64,000 bases of DNA from the NCBI GenBank assembly GCA_009746045.1, contig RPFO01000027.1:3103609-3167608 (forward strand), read 5' to 3'. Position numbers and translations under genes: made by a program. The notes under the pieces are model-generated. The model ran no database searches. It had not been told where the DNA came from and worked only from the letters and a program-made list of their open reading frames with translations. Below are positions 46,214 to 56,298 of this stretch, piece by piece. Origin of the DNA: Mesostigma viride (taxonomy: Eukaryota; Streptophyta; Mesostigmatophyceae; Mesostigmatales; Mesostigmataceae). Position 1 is the stretch's first letter. Each line of letters starts with the position of its first letter.

Positions 46214-47452
46214 TAGCTCCCGTCGCCGTTGTTGCTGCGTCAAGGTCAAGTCGTCGTCCAGCGTGTAGGCGGTCCCCCCAAGCCGCTTGCGACCCTTGAG
46301 GAACTCCATCTTATCCGCCATGGTGTCAAAGGTGAGGAGCAAGGGGGAGGGGCCGGCCTTACCCCGCGAGCGGGGAAGGCGGGTCACCCCGCGGCTTGCC
46401 CTTACCAGTGATAGCGCCATGGGGACAAGGATTTTGTTCTCAAACGCCAGGGCAAGGGTCTCGGAGGTCTCGTCCTGCAGCGGGTCGAAGTGCTTGACTA
46501 TGACGTTAAGGCTGCGATTGGCGAGCTCGGCCTCCTCGCGGATGTCCAGCGTCTGCTGCTTAAGCTGGGCAGCGACGGCGGAGGTGGTGGAGGTGGCGTG
46601 CTGCTTAAGCATGTCCGCCCAGGTCGGGATGGGAGGAGCATCGCCGGCAGGGCCAGCAGGGGCTGGCCGAGCGGCGATGTCCTTCACCGCCTGGGCAGTG
46701 ATGCCGGCGGTGTTCTGCAAGCATTCGATGGCTATGGCATTGTCCTGCAGGCGCTTGTCGATGGCGAGGAGCTGGGCGGTGAGGGCGTCGGTTGTGGTGG
46801 AGGTGGAGGCGAGGAGCTTGGAGGTGGCGGTGGTGGTGGAGGAGAGGAGGGGAAGCTCGGCAGCCAGTGTGCCGCCCATGGTCGCCACATCTGCGGCCAG
46901 GGGTGTCACGTGCTGTTCGATGGCCTTGTTGACGATCGATGGATCGAGCGAATTTCGGAGGTGGAGGGGGGGGCCCAGATCTCGGCGACGGAGCGCCCGA
47001 GGAGGCAGCAGAGGGCGAGGAGCTAAATTAAGGCGGGGGCCGGAGTAGCGGGACAGATCCGGCGAGTAATCACCGCGGGTAGGCGAAATGATGCGACCTT
47101 GGACGAAAAAGTGCTTGCACAGGGCAAGAAGCGAGGTACGCGACCCGTAGAACACGGCGTTCATAAACTGGATGGGAGCTGCTTGGCCTTGTGTCCACCA
47201 TGCAGCTGATTTGGCATCAAAGTCGATTTCTTTCCATCCCGGCTCGTCAGGGGGCGGATCCTCAGGGCGGCTGCGTTTAGGCTCAGGCGATGCAGAGGGC
47301 GAGGCAAGTCCGTGAGGGGACTGGGCAACCACCAGTACACGACTAGTGTCTCCGTTGCCTTCCGGGCTTGAGGGCGAATCTGCTGCCGACGGACTTTCAT
47401 TGCCGAGCGCAGCCGCCAGGCTGCGTCGCGGCAAGGGGCGTTTGCTCGTCAT
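46214..47452 (-). pseudogene. LINE copy D ORF1 (L1-like RNA-binding protein)
   Basis: About 410 codons from ATG 47452 are intact to the insertion point; the remainder of the C-terminal domain is at 43633-43476. The N-terminus is Pro/Ser-rich. The middle (about residues 170-290) is rich in Thr/Ala/Leu/Ile at heptad spacing, typical of the ORF1 coiled coil. Then come a possible RRM-like stretch (LNVIVKHFDP) and the C-terminal LLLTFDTMADKMEFLKGRKR and TLDDDLTLTQQQRRREL. This is the best preserved ORF1 in the window apart from the interruption. Such proteins bind element RNA as trimers. Confidence 0.75.
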
Positions 47453-47458
47453 ATATTG

Positions 47459-47530
47459 CCATGTTCCCCTCCCACTGAGGACTTATGCTCACGTGACGCA
47501 GTCACGTGTCTATTAATTAATTAATTAATT
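47459..47530. repeat. ~70-bp direct repeat with G-box palindrome, copy 1
   Basis: The sequence from ATGTTCCCCTCCCACTGAGG to a (TTAA)n run is repeated at 48135-48205. It contains a perfect palindrome CACGTGAC-GCA-GTCACGTG (47490-47508) with two CACGTG boxes, immediately upstream of copy D's ORF1. Confidence 0.75.
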
Positions 47531-47660
47531 GCGGAATAGCTTCGGAAAATTATATCAGCATGTGCGTCTAAGAAAGACGAAGCGATTGTGATATTCACAG
47601 CTGAATTCAGGGCTCAAACGTGAAAGTTATGAGCTCCGACAGCCATGGCTACCTCGTGGC

Positions 47661-48134
47661 TCGTGGCCGGAGCATTAAAAACTCCTTGGATGAATAAGAA
47701 CCACAATTTGTGTAAACTAATTATGCATGTAATGTATTAATCAAGTTAACCCCAATCTGGGATCACATATTGATCAAGATATAATCGATTGTATTGAATA
47801 AATGATTAGTACTTATTTATTGGATTGATAGCGAAATTGTTTGTGTAACATGGTTACAGGGAGGCTCTAATACTTTTGGTGTATTCAACACATATTTACA
47901 CCCCTAGTGCTACACTAGACGTGACGGGCTCACACCCGGGCAGCCTCCTGGTTTGTCTGTAATATGGAGGCAGATGGTACACAAGGATAGATGGCAAGTA
48001 GTGATGAAGGAGACCACCCCCAAGTCTGAGGGGGCTCCGCGTGTGACCGCGTATGGCATTCATAGCGATTCGGGCCGTGGTGCCCGCAACCCTGTATAAC
48101 TAGGACCTAGCTAGCTTACACCATCCATTCCATC
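47661..48134. other. Intergenic, nothing identified
   Basis: AT-rich at first, then the inverted counterpart of 42700-42760 near 47928-48010. No ORF of note. Confidence 0.4.
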
Positions 48135-48262
48135 CCATGTTCCCCTCCCACTGAGGACTTATGCTCACGTGACGCAGTCACGTGTCTATTAATTAATTAA
48201 TTAATTAATTAATTAATTAATTAATTAATTAAACTCGCGCTCCCGTTGGAGAGTCGACCCAA
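48135..48262 (-). mobile_element. G-box repeat copy 2 and LINE 3' end with long (TTAA)n tail
   Basis: The second copy of the G-box repeat (palindrome 48166-48184) is directly followed by a ~45-bp (TTAA)n tract and a minus-strand LINE hairpin (about 48240-48253: CTCTC-CAAC-GGGAG, one G-T wobble). Little else of this LINE copy is recognised to the right. Confidence 0.6.
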
Positions 48263-48373
48263 GCGTTTATCTTGGGCTACTCTATCAATTAATGGGCTAC
48301 TCAGGATGAGCTACCAAGAGTTCTCACTTGACAACATGAAATAAATAGATGTCCTCTTACAACTAGCATATAT

Positions 48374-48511
48374 TTACACCCAGGCATACAATGGGCTGCT
48401 GCGAGAAAGCGCGTTCCTCCACCCCTGGTCACAGAAGCCGAAGCAGTGGCGGAACTTGGTTTGGGTGTTGCAGGACGCGTCCAGGGTGAAGTCGTCCTGA
48501 ACGTCCAGCTC
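48374..48511 (-). CDS. Candidate last exon of an unidentified host gene
   Basis: A strong acceptor (CCCTTGTCTGCAG) precedes 45 codons in phase 0, beginning ELDVQDDFTLDASCNTQTKF and including RHCFGFCDQGW, ending at a TAA. The Cys/Phe-rich sequence is not recognised. It may belong with the minus-strand exons at 49375 and 52328. Confidence 0.45.
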   Translation of the reverse strand, partial: ELDVQDDFTLDASCNTQTKFRHCFGFCDQGWRNALSRSSPLYAWV

Positions 48512-48689
48512 CTGCAGACAAGGGATTACATAATCAATGCTGGGATATATGAATTGATTTATAACTAGAGACGAGGCATGAAATAAATACAAACCATTAG
48601 TATTGGTTAGTTAGATCAGCTCCAGCAGGTGATGCATGAAATAAATAATTAGCTAGCTAGGTCAGCTCCTGCACAGGAGGCATGTAGTC

Positions 48690-48890
48690 AGCACACGCAC
48701 GCATGCATGAGGCATTAGTGACCACACACACGCGCATGCGGCATATAGTGACCACACGCACGCACGCACGAGGCATATAGTGACCACACGCACGCACGCA
48801 TGAGGCATATAGTGACCACACGCACGCACGCATGAGGCATATAGTGACCACACGCACGCACGCATCAGGCATATAGTGAACACACATATG
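48690..48890. repeat. ~32-bp tandem repeat (GAGGCATATAGTGACCACAC)
   Basis: About six copies occur, with CGCACGCACGCAT spacers. Two more copies of the same unit are at about 49935-49982. Confidence 0.85.
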
Positions 48891-49374
48891 ACCTTTTGTT
48901 TTATCGATGGCGCCATTGTTCTTGTAATTACGTGCTATTGATGAATGAATCAATTAATTGTTGTTGTTGCTGCATGTCACACTTAAACTGTGTGGCTTTG
49001 ACCACGCACGCACACACGACTTTCGATTCTTGTTTGCTTTCCCGTGAACGACACCCTTGCCCATTCCATCCCCATTCACCAAGTCTGGGCAAGGCAGCCA
49101 CCAGCACAACCACCCAAACCTGCTCCAAATGTGTCCTACATGGCATTGGCATCCTCAGGCACATATGGAAGCCTGGTGGTGGCCGCCCCATGATGGCATC
49201 TCTAGCGTGTGTCCCCAACGCTCCGCCGTGCCTACTCGGGTGCACGGCCTTGTGTGGATCTCTCCTTTGATGGCAGCCTAGACAGCAGGAAGGCGCAAGA
49301 CACTCCCATGGACCTTAGCTTCCGCCGCCTCAACACATAAACCTTCCCTAGATATATCCATGAACGGTCCGTAC

Positions 49375-49588
49375 CTGCTCCAAATGCGCCATGAACACCA
49401 GCGTGTCCATTTCGGCCTCGGAAACAACCCCACCGCCGTGGCCGCCCCCTGACGCCTCGCGCCGCAAGAGGCAGCGCAGCGCGCCCTGCAGGGTGCGCCG
49501 CACGCCGTACGCCAGCATGACCTGGCCCCTGCGAGGCGCCGCGATGCGAGTGGTGGAGGTCCAATCGGTTTGGGTTGGGTTGGACTGG
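49375..49588 (-). CDS. Candidate internal exon ending ...HLEQ at a GT donor
   Basis: The minus-strand frame contains QVMLAYGVRRTLQGALRCLL and EAEMDTLVFMAHLEQ, followed by GTACGG. The ending resembles the first-exon ends of copies 1 and 2 (EEMVSLMQGFMEQ and [10 protein letters not shown]), so this may be a further paralogue. The upstream acceptor (about 49589, CTGACCCAG) is a guess. A second, short ...RTHLEQ|GTTTGG ending lies at 49120. Confidence 0.4.
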
Positions 49589-50578
49589 GTCAGATGGGGC
49601 GATCTCCCTCAGATGTACCCAATCAACGGCATCCTATACCACCTCCCCACTGTAGCCTTCTTTAATTGCATCGGTAGTAGTTTCATTACTGTTATCATAA
49701 CACATTCTTTTGGATGATAACGGGCAACTAGCGTTACCGTGCATTCCGTTTCACTACCTCATCAACTATTTTCTGCTCTTTTATAATGGCGCCCCATTGA
49801 TTTACCGGAAACAGATGGCTCCCTTCCCGAACAGCGTGGGGGTGGCCGACTGGCCCCGAAATGCAGCCGACCTGATGTGTGCAGGTTACGCACGTAGGCC
49901 ATGATGCATAGCGAGCACACACACATGCACGCATGAGGCATATAGTGACCACACGCACGCACGCATGAGGCATATAGTGACCTGATGCGTGCAACCCTTT
50001 GAGTATTACTCAAGGACGTGCTGTGGGAGTGATGCACGTAGACCACCGCGCACGGTTCATTGACAGCAGGAATCGTCTTATTGCACAGCAGCTTGCATAT
50101 CTTATTGATCAGCAAGCATGGGTGGGCATCCCGCTTGAAACCCGGCCGCCGACCCAGAATAGTAGTATGGCTGTTACGCATGCCTTCTAAATGATGCACG
50201 CCAACGTGGACCGACCGACCGACCGCCATGTGCAAGCACTCCATGATGCGCGCTAGACCCTCGAACAGAGCGTTGTATGGCAGCATCGATCTATTCATTT
50301 GAAAAGACTTGTGCGTCCGTTGAGTGGGGTCCGAGGTACCGTCTGTCCCTGTTTGATGGGCAAGTAGAATGCCACATGACACCAACTTATAAGAAGAATG
50401 GCGCATGATACCTACTTATACTAAGAATGGCACAAGATACCTAGTCATAATTGAGAATGCCACATGACACCTACTTATAATAAGAATGGCACATGATACC
50501 TGGTAATAAAACTACTATTAGTATGATAGTATCTGACAATTATAACATCCAGTTGTCCACTTAGTACCCAGTTGTCCA
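49589..50578. other. Intergenic or intronic, nothing identified
   Basis: Holds two units of the 32-bp repeat at 49935-49982, and four short ACC(T/A)ACTTATA-type repeats at 50375-50505. Confidence 0.4.
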
Positions 50579-51417
50579 AGTACGGTTGTACCTTTTGTCT
50601 CACATCGATGCGCGACAAGTACGCCCTCCAAGGGGGCACAAGCACGGTTGTACCCTTTGTCTCCGATACACTACGCACGACAAGTACGCCCTCCAAGGGG
50701 GCACAAGCACGGTTGTACCCTTTGTCTCCGATACACTACGCACGACAAGTGCGCCCTCCAAGGGGGCACAAGCACGGTTGTACCTTTTGTCTCCGATACA
50801 CTACGCACGACAAGTACGCCCTCCAAGGGGGCACAAGCACGGTTGTACCTTTTGTCTCCGATACACTACGCACGACAAGTGCGCCCTCCCAGGGGGCACA
50901 AGCACGGTTGTACCTTTTGTCTCCGATACACTACGCACGACAAGTGCGCCCTCCAAGGGGGCACAAGCACGGTTGTACCTTTTGTCTCCGATACACTACG
51001 CACGACAAGTACGCCCTCCAAGGGGGCACAAGCACGGTTGTACCTTTTGCCTCCGATACACTACGCACGACAAGTGCGCCCTCCAAGGGGGCACAAGCAC
51101 GGTTGTACCTTTTGTCTCCGATACACTACGCACGACAAGTACGCCCTCCAAGGGGGCACAAGCACGGTTGTACCTTTTGCCTCCGATACACTACGCACGA
51201 CAAGTACGCCCTCCAAGGGGGCACAAGCACGGTTGTACCCTTTGTCTCCGATACACTACGCACGACAAGTACGCCCTCCAAGGGGGCACAAGCACGGTTG
51301 TACCCTTTGTCTCCGATACACTACGCACGACAAGTACGCCCTCCAAGGGGGCACAAGCACGGTTGTACCCTTTGTCTCCGATACACTACGCACGACAAGT
51401 ACGCCCTCCCAGGGGGC
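50579..51417. repeat. 65-bp tandem repeat, ~13 copies
   Basis: The unit runs AGCACGGTTGTACCTTTTGT, CTCCGATACACTACGCACGA, CAAGTACGCCCTCCAAGGGG. A few positions alternate between copies (AAGTACG/AAGTGCG and TTTTG/CTTTG). The three overlapping + frames of 265-311 codons are by-products. Confidence 0.95.
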
Positions 51418-52232
51418 AACGGGAAACAACCCCGGCCATCCCTGACTCCCTGAAAGGCACGTTACCACATCACTACAGCCACGTAGCTAGACCCACAACT
51501 ACTACAGCCACATCACTGTAGCCAGACTACTATTCACTAGAGATGGAGTCTGGCGTCTCCTGTGGGTGCAAGAAGACCCCAGGGCAGCTGACATAGGGCA
51601 TAGTGGCGTGAATCATGGGAAGCAATGATCCAGTGAGGTCAAGCAGAGAGCAAGGAAGGCAGCTGACCTGGGTAGAAACCTAGTAGAATCGTAGCCTCGT
51701 GAATCGTGTTACCAGATTGTCCAATAAGGTCAGGCAGACTGCAAGGGAGACAGCTGACCTGGGCAGGAGGTGAGCCTAGTAGAGGTGCTGTAGAGAACGT
51801 CACAAGTAAAAAGACCGCCCGCCTCGGCCCCCGCCCCATGGCTAGGATGGCCCACACCATGTACTGCACTACGCATGCCATGTGATCCTGGCCATCCTGT
51901 GGTATTAAAGTACAGGGTAGATCACACTAGCAGGGGCTGTCTAGTAAACGCGTAAGGACCGACCACCAACCGAGCACGTTCCCTACACCCTAAACCGCCA
52001 TCAGCGCGAGATACATGGACCTGCCCATTACTACACCACCCCCGCTAGTATGATCTTGTACTGTAAACGCGGTACCATAGTAGAAGTGCTGTAGAGATTG
52101 CGACAACGGCCCGCCCGCCCGGCACGCTCAGCCACCCCCCGAGGTTTCGCGCCCCCCACATGATGTCCTTCGGGCGTAACACTAGTAGAGGTGGTGTGAT
52201 ACATGGAAAGGTTCATAGCAGGCCACCCACCG
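51418..52232. other. Intergenic or intronic, nothing identified
   Basis: Two related segments (about 51625-51700 and 51720-51790, both with GGTCAGGCAGACTGCAAGG-like sequence) suggest an old local duplication. No gene is seen. Confidence 0.35.
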
Positions 52233-52328
52233 TGCCCGTTCCGCGGCCACCTCGTGGTTGAGCGGCCCCAACCGCGCACACACCAGCATCAGCCACTGGC
52301 GGTACCGCTGCCACTGGCGCTGGACCAC
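52233..52328 (-). CDS. Candidate internal exon (VVQRQWQRYRQWLMLV)
   Basis: An acceptor (CACACTCCCACAG) precedes codons VVQRQWQRYRQWLMLVCARL and GPLNHEVAAERAR, then a possible donor GTGGGTGG. The predicted helix, with W and Y at spacing like FWNYVLECVV in copy 1, suggests the same domain type. This is weak evidence without an alignment. Confidence 0.35.
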
Positions 52329-52647
52329 CTGTGGGAGTGTGGGGGCAGCGGACAGCATAGCGAACAAATTTACACATGTGTGTCCGCAGCGGATGATGGT
52401 ATAAGGGGCCCTGCTTCAAAGCCGAATAACAAATGTGCCTCCCCTCTCCCCCCCACTGCCCCAAATAAGCTGGAGCTGAAATTTTGTGTAAGCTGGAGCT
52501 ACATGGAAGTCTGCCGTTCAAGGGAAGCCTAAGCCATTCGTCAACGCCCAGCGACTCTATCTGATCTCAAACCAGTAAATTCCCAGGCAACAAGGGCCCC
52601 ACTACCTGCTGTCCCACGAGAAACAGATTCCCAGGCAACAAGGAACT

Positions 52648-52682
52648 AGGCTTTGCAAGGATGACCCCTTGTCCGAAGGGGC
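52648..52682. repeat. Dispersed hairpin motif copy
   Basis: AGGCTTTGCAAGGATGACCC followed by CTTGTCCGAAGGGG, as at 34197 and 39967. Confidence 0.5.
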
Positions 52683-52699
52683 TGGGGCCAGCTCTGGAA

Positions 52700-52990
52700 A
52701 GATTCTAGAAGAGTTCCAGTGGAATGGTTTTTGAAGAAAAAAAACAGAAGAACAGTTCCAGGCGAAAGATTCTAGAAGAGCAATTCAAACAGAACGATTC
52801 CAGAAGCACAAATAAAGTAAGGAAAACGATGGCAGAAGAACGTTTTTAGAGAAACAGCTCTGGAAGAACAGTTTCAAAAGAATAGCTCCAGAAGAACGAT
52901 TCCAGAATAAAAAATCCAGAAAGGCAATTCCAGAAAGGCGATTCCAGAAAGACATTAGACAAAGAAATGTTCTATAAGAGCAGTTCCAGA
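52700..52990. repeat. Degenerate ~20-bp repeats (CCAGAAGAACGATT)
   Basis: About a dozen imperfect units contain CCAGAA, followed by AACGATT or GGCGATT. Confidence 0.7.
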
Positions 52991-53772
52991 AGGAGAAGCA
53001 GTCATTCTGTGCCTGTACATTGGATTCAGACTCCAAAGGTCAAGTCCACGCTCTGTCCACCCCCAATAAGCCCCTGGCTTGACTCTAAACCATCACCCTC
53101 TGCGCTAGCACCCTATAGGCACAGCAACTATGGCAATGACACCATCATGCCACTCGTTGGAAGTTGGATAGGGTGGGCGGGGAAGTGGGGGCAGGGAGGC
53201 CCTCGTCCAAGCCCAAGGAATCCGCTATGGGAGCATGCTGATTCATGAAAGGGGGGGGGGGGGCGAAAAGAAAGTTTGTCAGAATGCCAGCGTACCAACT
53301 GACCACAAATGCCGCCACCACCTTATCTAATCTTGCGCTCGCCACCTTATCTCTAGCCCATCACTGCACCTGCCAATCTCACTGCCTCACATCTTGCATG
53401 CTGTCAACAAACACTAAGAGAGTGAATTCTAAGAGAGCAAGTACCAAGAGCAGATCCACCGCACCCCCTGCAACCAGCGCCCCCCTCATGTTCTTGACAC
53501 TATACCCTGACGTGACAATGTGTTCTGGACAAACAACCAAGTCGCGCATCCCTAAATGGAACAATGCACCCCCGGCAGCAGCACCACATCCACTTTGTCG
53601 TTCTTGATAGTAATGAGTAACAGCCAACAACAGCAAAGGTGATGTGACAGCTCATCCTTCAATAGCAGCGCACCAACCGCCAGCAGAACCACCTTGGTCG
53701 TGCACAAGATTGCGACATGGATCCCGTTAGGGCCTGAGCGTACACCATCATTGAGAGCATCACCACGGCTAA
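52991..53772. other. Intergenic, nothing identified
   Basis: No gene is seen. A poly-G run is at about 53250-53263. Confidence 0.4.
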
Positions 53773-53948
53773 ATCATCGTATTCCCAGCCACCAACCATT
53801 ATCGTATTCCCAGCCACCAACCATTATCGTATTCCCAGCCACCAACCATTATCGTATTCCCAGCCACCAACCATTATCGTATTCCCAACCACCAACCATT
53901 ATCGTATTCCCAACCACCAACCATTATCGTATTCCCAACCACCAACCA
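53773..53948. repeat. 25-bp tandem repeat, ~7 copies
   Basis: The unit contains CCAACCATTATCGTATTCCC; the last three copies share CAACCA in place of CAGCCA. Confidence 0.9.
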
Positions 53949-54446
53949 TGACCATGTTACCAAGAATGCTCACGATAAGACACAATGTGTTTACGGTTAC
54001 CATTGATAAGGAGCTGCAACAGTTGAGCGGGGCGAATCCTTCAGCGGGGCAAGACACTGGAGCCCACGGACAGCAGCGCCATTGCCAGTGTCATGAATTT
54101 GTGATTTATAAACTAGTGATACAACAGTACTAGTACTGACAACAGTGATGATAGCTATTTTTTTCTTGGCACATAATCCGCCGATAAGACACAAACCCTC
54201 TGCCATTTCGGAACACCCACCGCCAGCAGCGCCACTGCCAGCTCGGCCGTCATGTGGCTGTCGTCAGCATCCCCGCCGCCCCTGCAATCTGCTCCCGGCA
54301 ACAGGCCGTTTGACTGCCATGGGGAATGGCAAGAAGGAAACGCAGGGAAAAAAAAATGCAAGATCAAACGGGAAGAGAGCAAGGTAAGAAGGCGAGAAGG
54401 ACAGGCAAGAAGGGGGGGCGAGTACGACAGGCAAGCGGGCGGGGTG

Positions 54447-54613
54447 AGAAGGACAGGCAAGAAGGAAAGGCAAGAAGGAAAGGCAAGAAGGAAAGGCAAG
54501 AAGGAAAGGCAAGAAGGAAAGGCAAGAAGGAAAGGCAAGAAGGAAAGGCAAGAAGGAAAGGCAAGAAGGAAAGGCAAGAAGGAAAGGCAAGAAGGAAAGG
54601 CAACAGGGAAAGG
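54447..54613. repeat. 13-bp tandem repeat (GGAAAGGCAAGAA)
   Basis: About 12 units occur. Basic (+) and Pro/Leu/Phe-rich (-) frames are by-products. Confidence 0.9.
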
Positions 54614-55106
54614 CAAGTCCACTTAAAGCGAGCAGAGGAGCCCATTCAAATGCAGGGGCCCGATGCAAGCAAAGATGGCCATGTGGGTTCTCAGGGGATG
54701 AGCCCGGTTAAATGCAGGGGATATAGGCATGCAGGCAGGGAAGACCGCAGGTGCCATGACACCTTTGGTCAGAGCTTGGACTACATGCACATGCGCGGTG
54801 GGTGGGTGGTGCTGTGATGTCCGTGGTGTGACTGCGGCGGACGCGTTATTGTGGAGTCATGTATCGAATATACCCACAGATGACGTACACATCACATCTG
54901 ATCATGAGGGAAATGTATACACGTGTCGAATACACAGATGAGCACTCATGGCAGTAAGCACGCATCCTATTCACAGACGAGCGCGCAGATACATGCATCA
55001 TACACATAGATGAGACAGCGGCTGGGTGGCTTGGTGCGTCACGTAGCAGACAGCCAGTCATGCGGCGCAGTGCACTGGGTGGGCGTGGACAGGGGAATGC
55101 TCGCAA

Positions 55107-55955
55107 AGGGCAAACAAGAACACAAGGGCAAACAAGAACACAAGGGCAAACAAGAACACAAGGGCAAACAAGGACCAAAGGGCAAACAAGGACCAAAGGG
55201 CAAACAAGGACCAAAGGGCAAACAAGGACCAAAGTGCAAACAAGAACACAAGGGCAAACAAGGACCAAAGGGCAAACAAGAACACAAGGGCAAACAAGGA
55301 CCAAAGGGCAAACAAGGACCAAAGGGCAAACAAGGACCAAAGGGCAAACAAGAACACAAGGGCAAACAAGGACCAAAGGGCAAACAAGGACCAAAGGGCA
55401 AACAAGGACCAAAGGGCAAACAAGGACCAAAGGGCAAACAAGGACCAAAGGGTGAACAAGAACACAAGGGCAAACAAGTACCAAAGGGCAAACAAGGACC
55501 AAAGGGCAAACAAGAACACAAGGGCAAACAAGGACCAAAGGGCAAACAAGGACCAAAGGGCAAACAAGGACCAAAGGGCAAACAAGAACACAAGGGCAAA
55601 CAAGGACCAAAGGGCAAACAAGGACCAAAGGGCAAACAAGGACCAAAGGGCAAACAAGAACACAAGGGCAAACAAGGACCAAAGGGCAAACAAGGACCAA
55701 AGGGCAAACAAGGACCAAAGGGCAAACAAGGACCAAAGTGCAAACAAGAACACAAGGGCAAACAAGGACCAAAGGGCAAACAAGAACACAAGGGCAAACA
55801 AGGACCAAAGGGCAAACAAGGACCAAAGGGCAAACAAGGACCAAAGGGCAAACAAGGACCAAAGGGCAAACAAGAACACAAGGGCAAACAAGGACCAAAG
55901 GGCAAACAAGGACCAAAGGGCAAACAAGGACCAAAGGGTGAACAAGAGCCAGGAA
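55107..55955. repeat. 18-bp tandem array with two unit types, ~47 copies
   Basis: Unit types are GGACCAAAGGGCAAACAA and GAACACAAGGGCAAACAA. Their order repeats with a 28-unit (504-bp) spacing: the rare AAAGTGCAAAC variants are at about 55232 and 55736. In the + frame 55010-55987 it reads Lys-Gly-Lys-Gln-Gly-Pro or Lys-Gly-Lys-Gln-Glu-His. All six frames are open because 18 is a multiple of 3. Confidence 0.9.
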
Positions 55956-56298
55956 AGAAAGAGATGCGCATCTACCTTGTCGCATAAAAAAAGGAGAATC
56001 CACCCACGTTCTAGGAAGGGGGCCCTTGAAGAGCGGAAGACTTAGCCCACATCCATGAACTCAGCGACCACGTCAAGCTAACCCAAATGCACCGCATGAA
56101 AGCTCACTTACCACGTCATGTCAGCCCACCTCGCCATTCACTCACCCGCCGTGTCAAGCTGGCCCACCTCATCAAGTCAGCCCACATTGTCGCATTAACA
56201 ACCCATCGCGTCAAGTTAACCCTAACCCACCTCATGAAGCTTCACTAACCACGTCAGATGACCCCAGCGCATCAAGCTAACCCACCCCCCTCGTCAAG
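55956..56298. other. Short degenerate repeats (CCACCTCATCAAG...)
   Basis: Imperfect ~30-bp units containing TCAAGCTAACCC and CCAC(C/G)TC. No gene is seen. Confidence 0.5.

Larger units (their letters stand above)
43045..47660 (-). mobile_element. ORF1-only LINE copy D, split by the RT LINE
   Basis: On the minus strand D has a 5' region (about 47660-47453) with a TATAAT box like copy B's. ORF1 (47452-46214) follows and continues after the insertion at 43633-43476. A 3' UTR to about 43090, hairpin 43075-43088 and (TTAA)n tail 43045-43067 complete it. Without the 2.58-kb insertion it is about 2.0 kb, the same size and layout as LINE B, with no reverse transcriptase of its own. Confidence 0.75.

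Noticed and set aside
50579-51417. CRISPR-like or coding interpretation of the 65-bp array
   Set aside because: Units are head-to-tail without spacers. Three overlapping open frames result from a stop-free unit whose length is not a multiple of 3.
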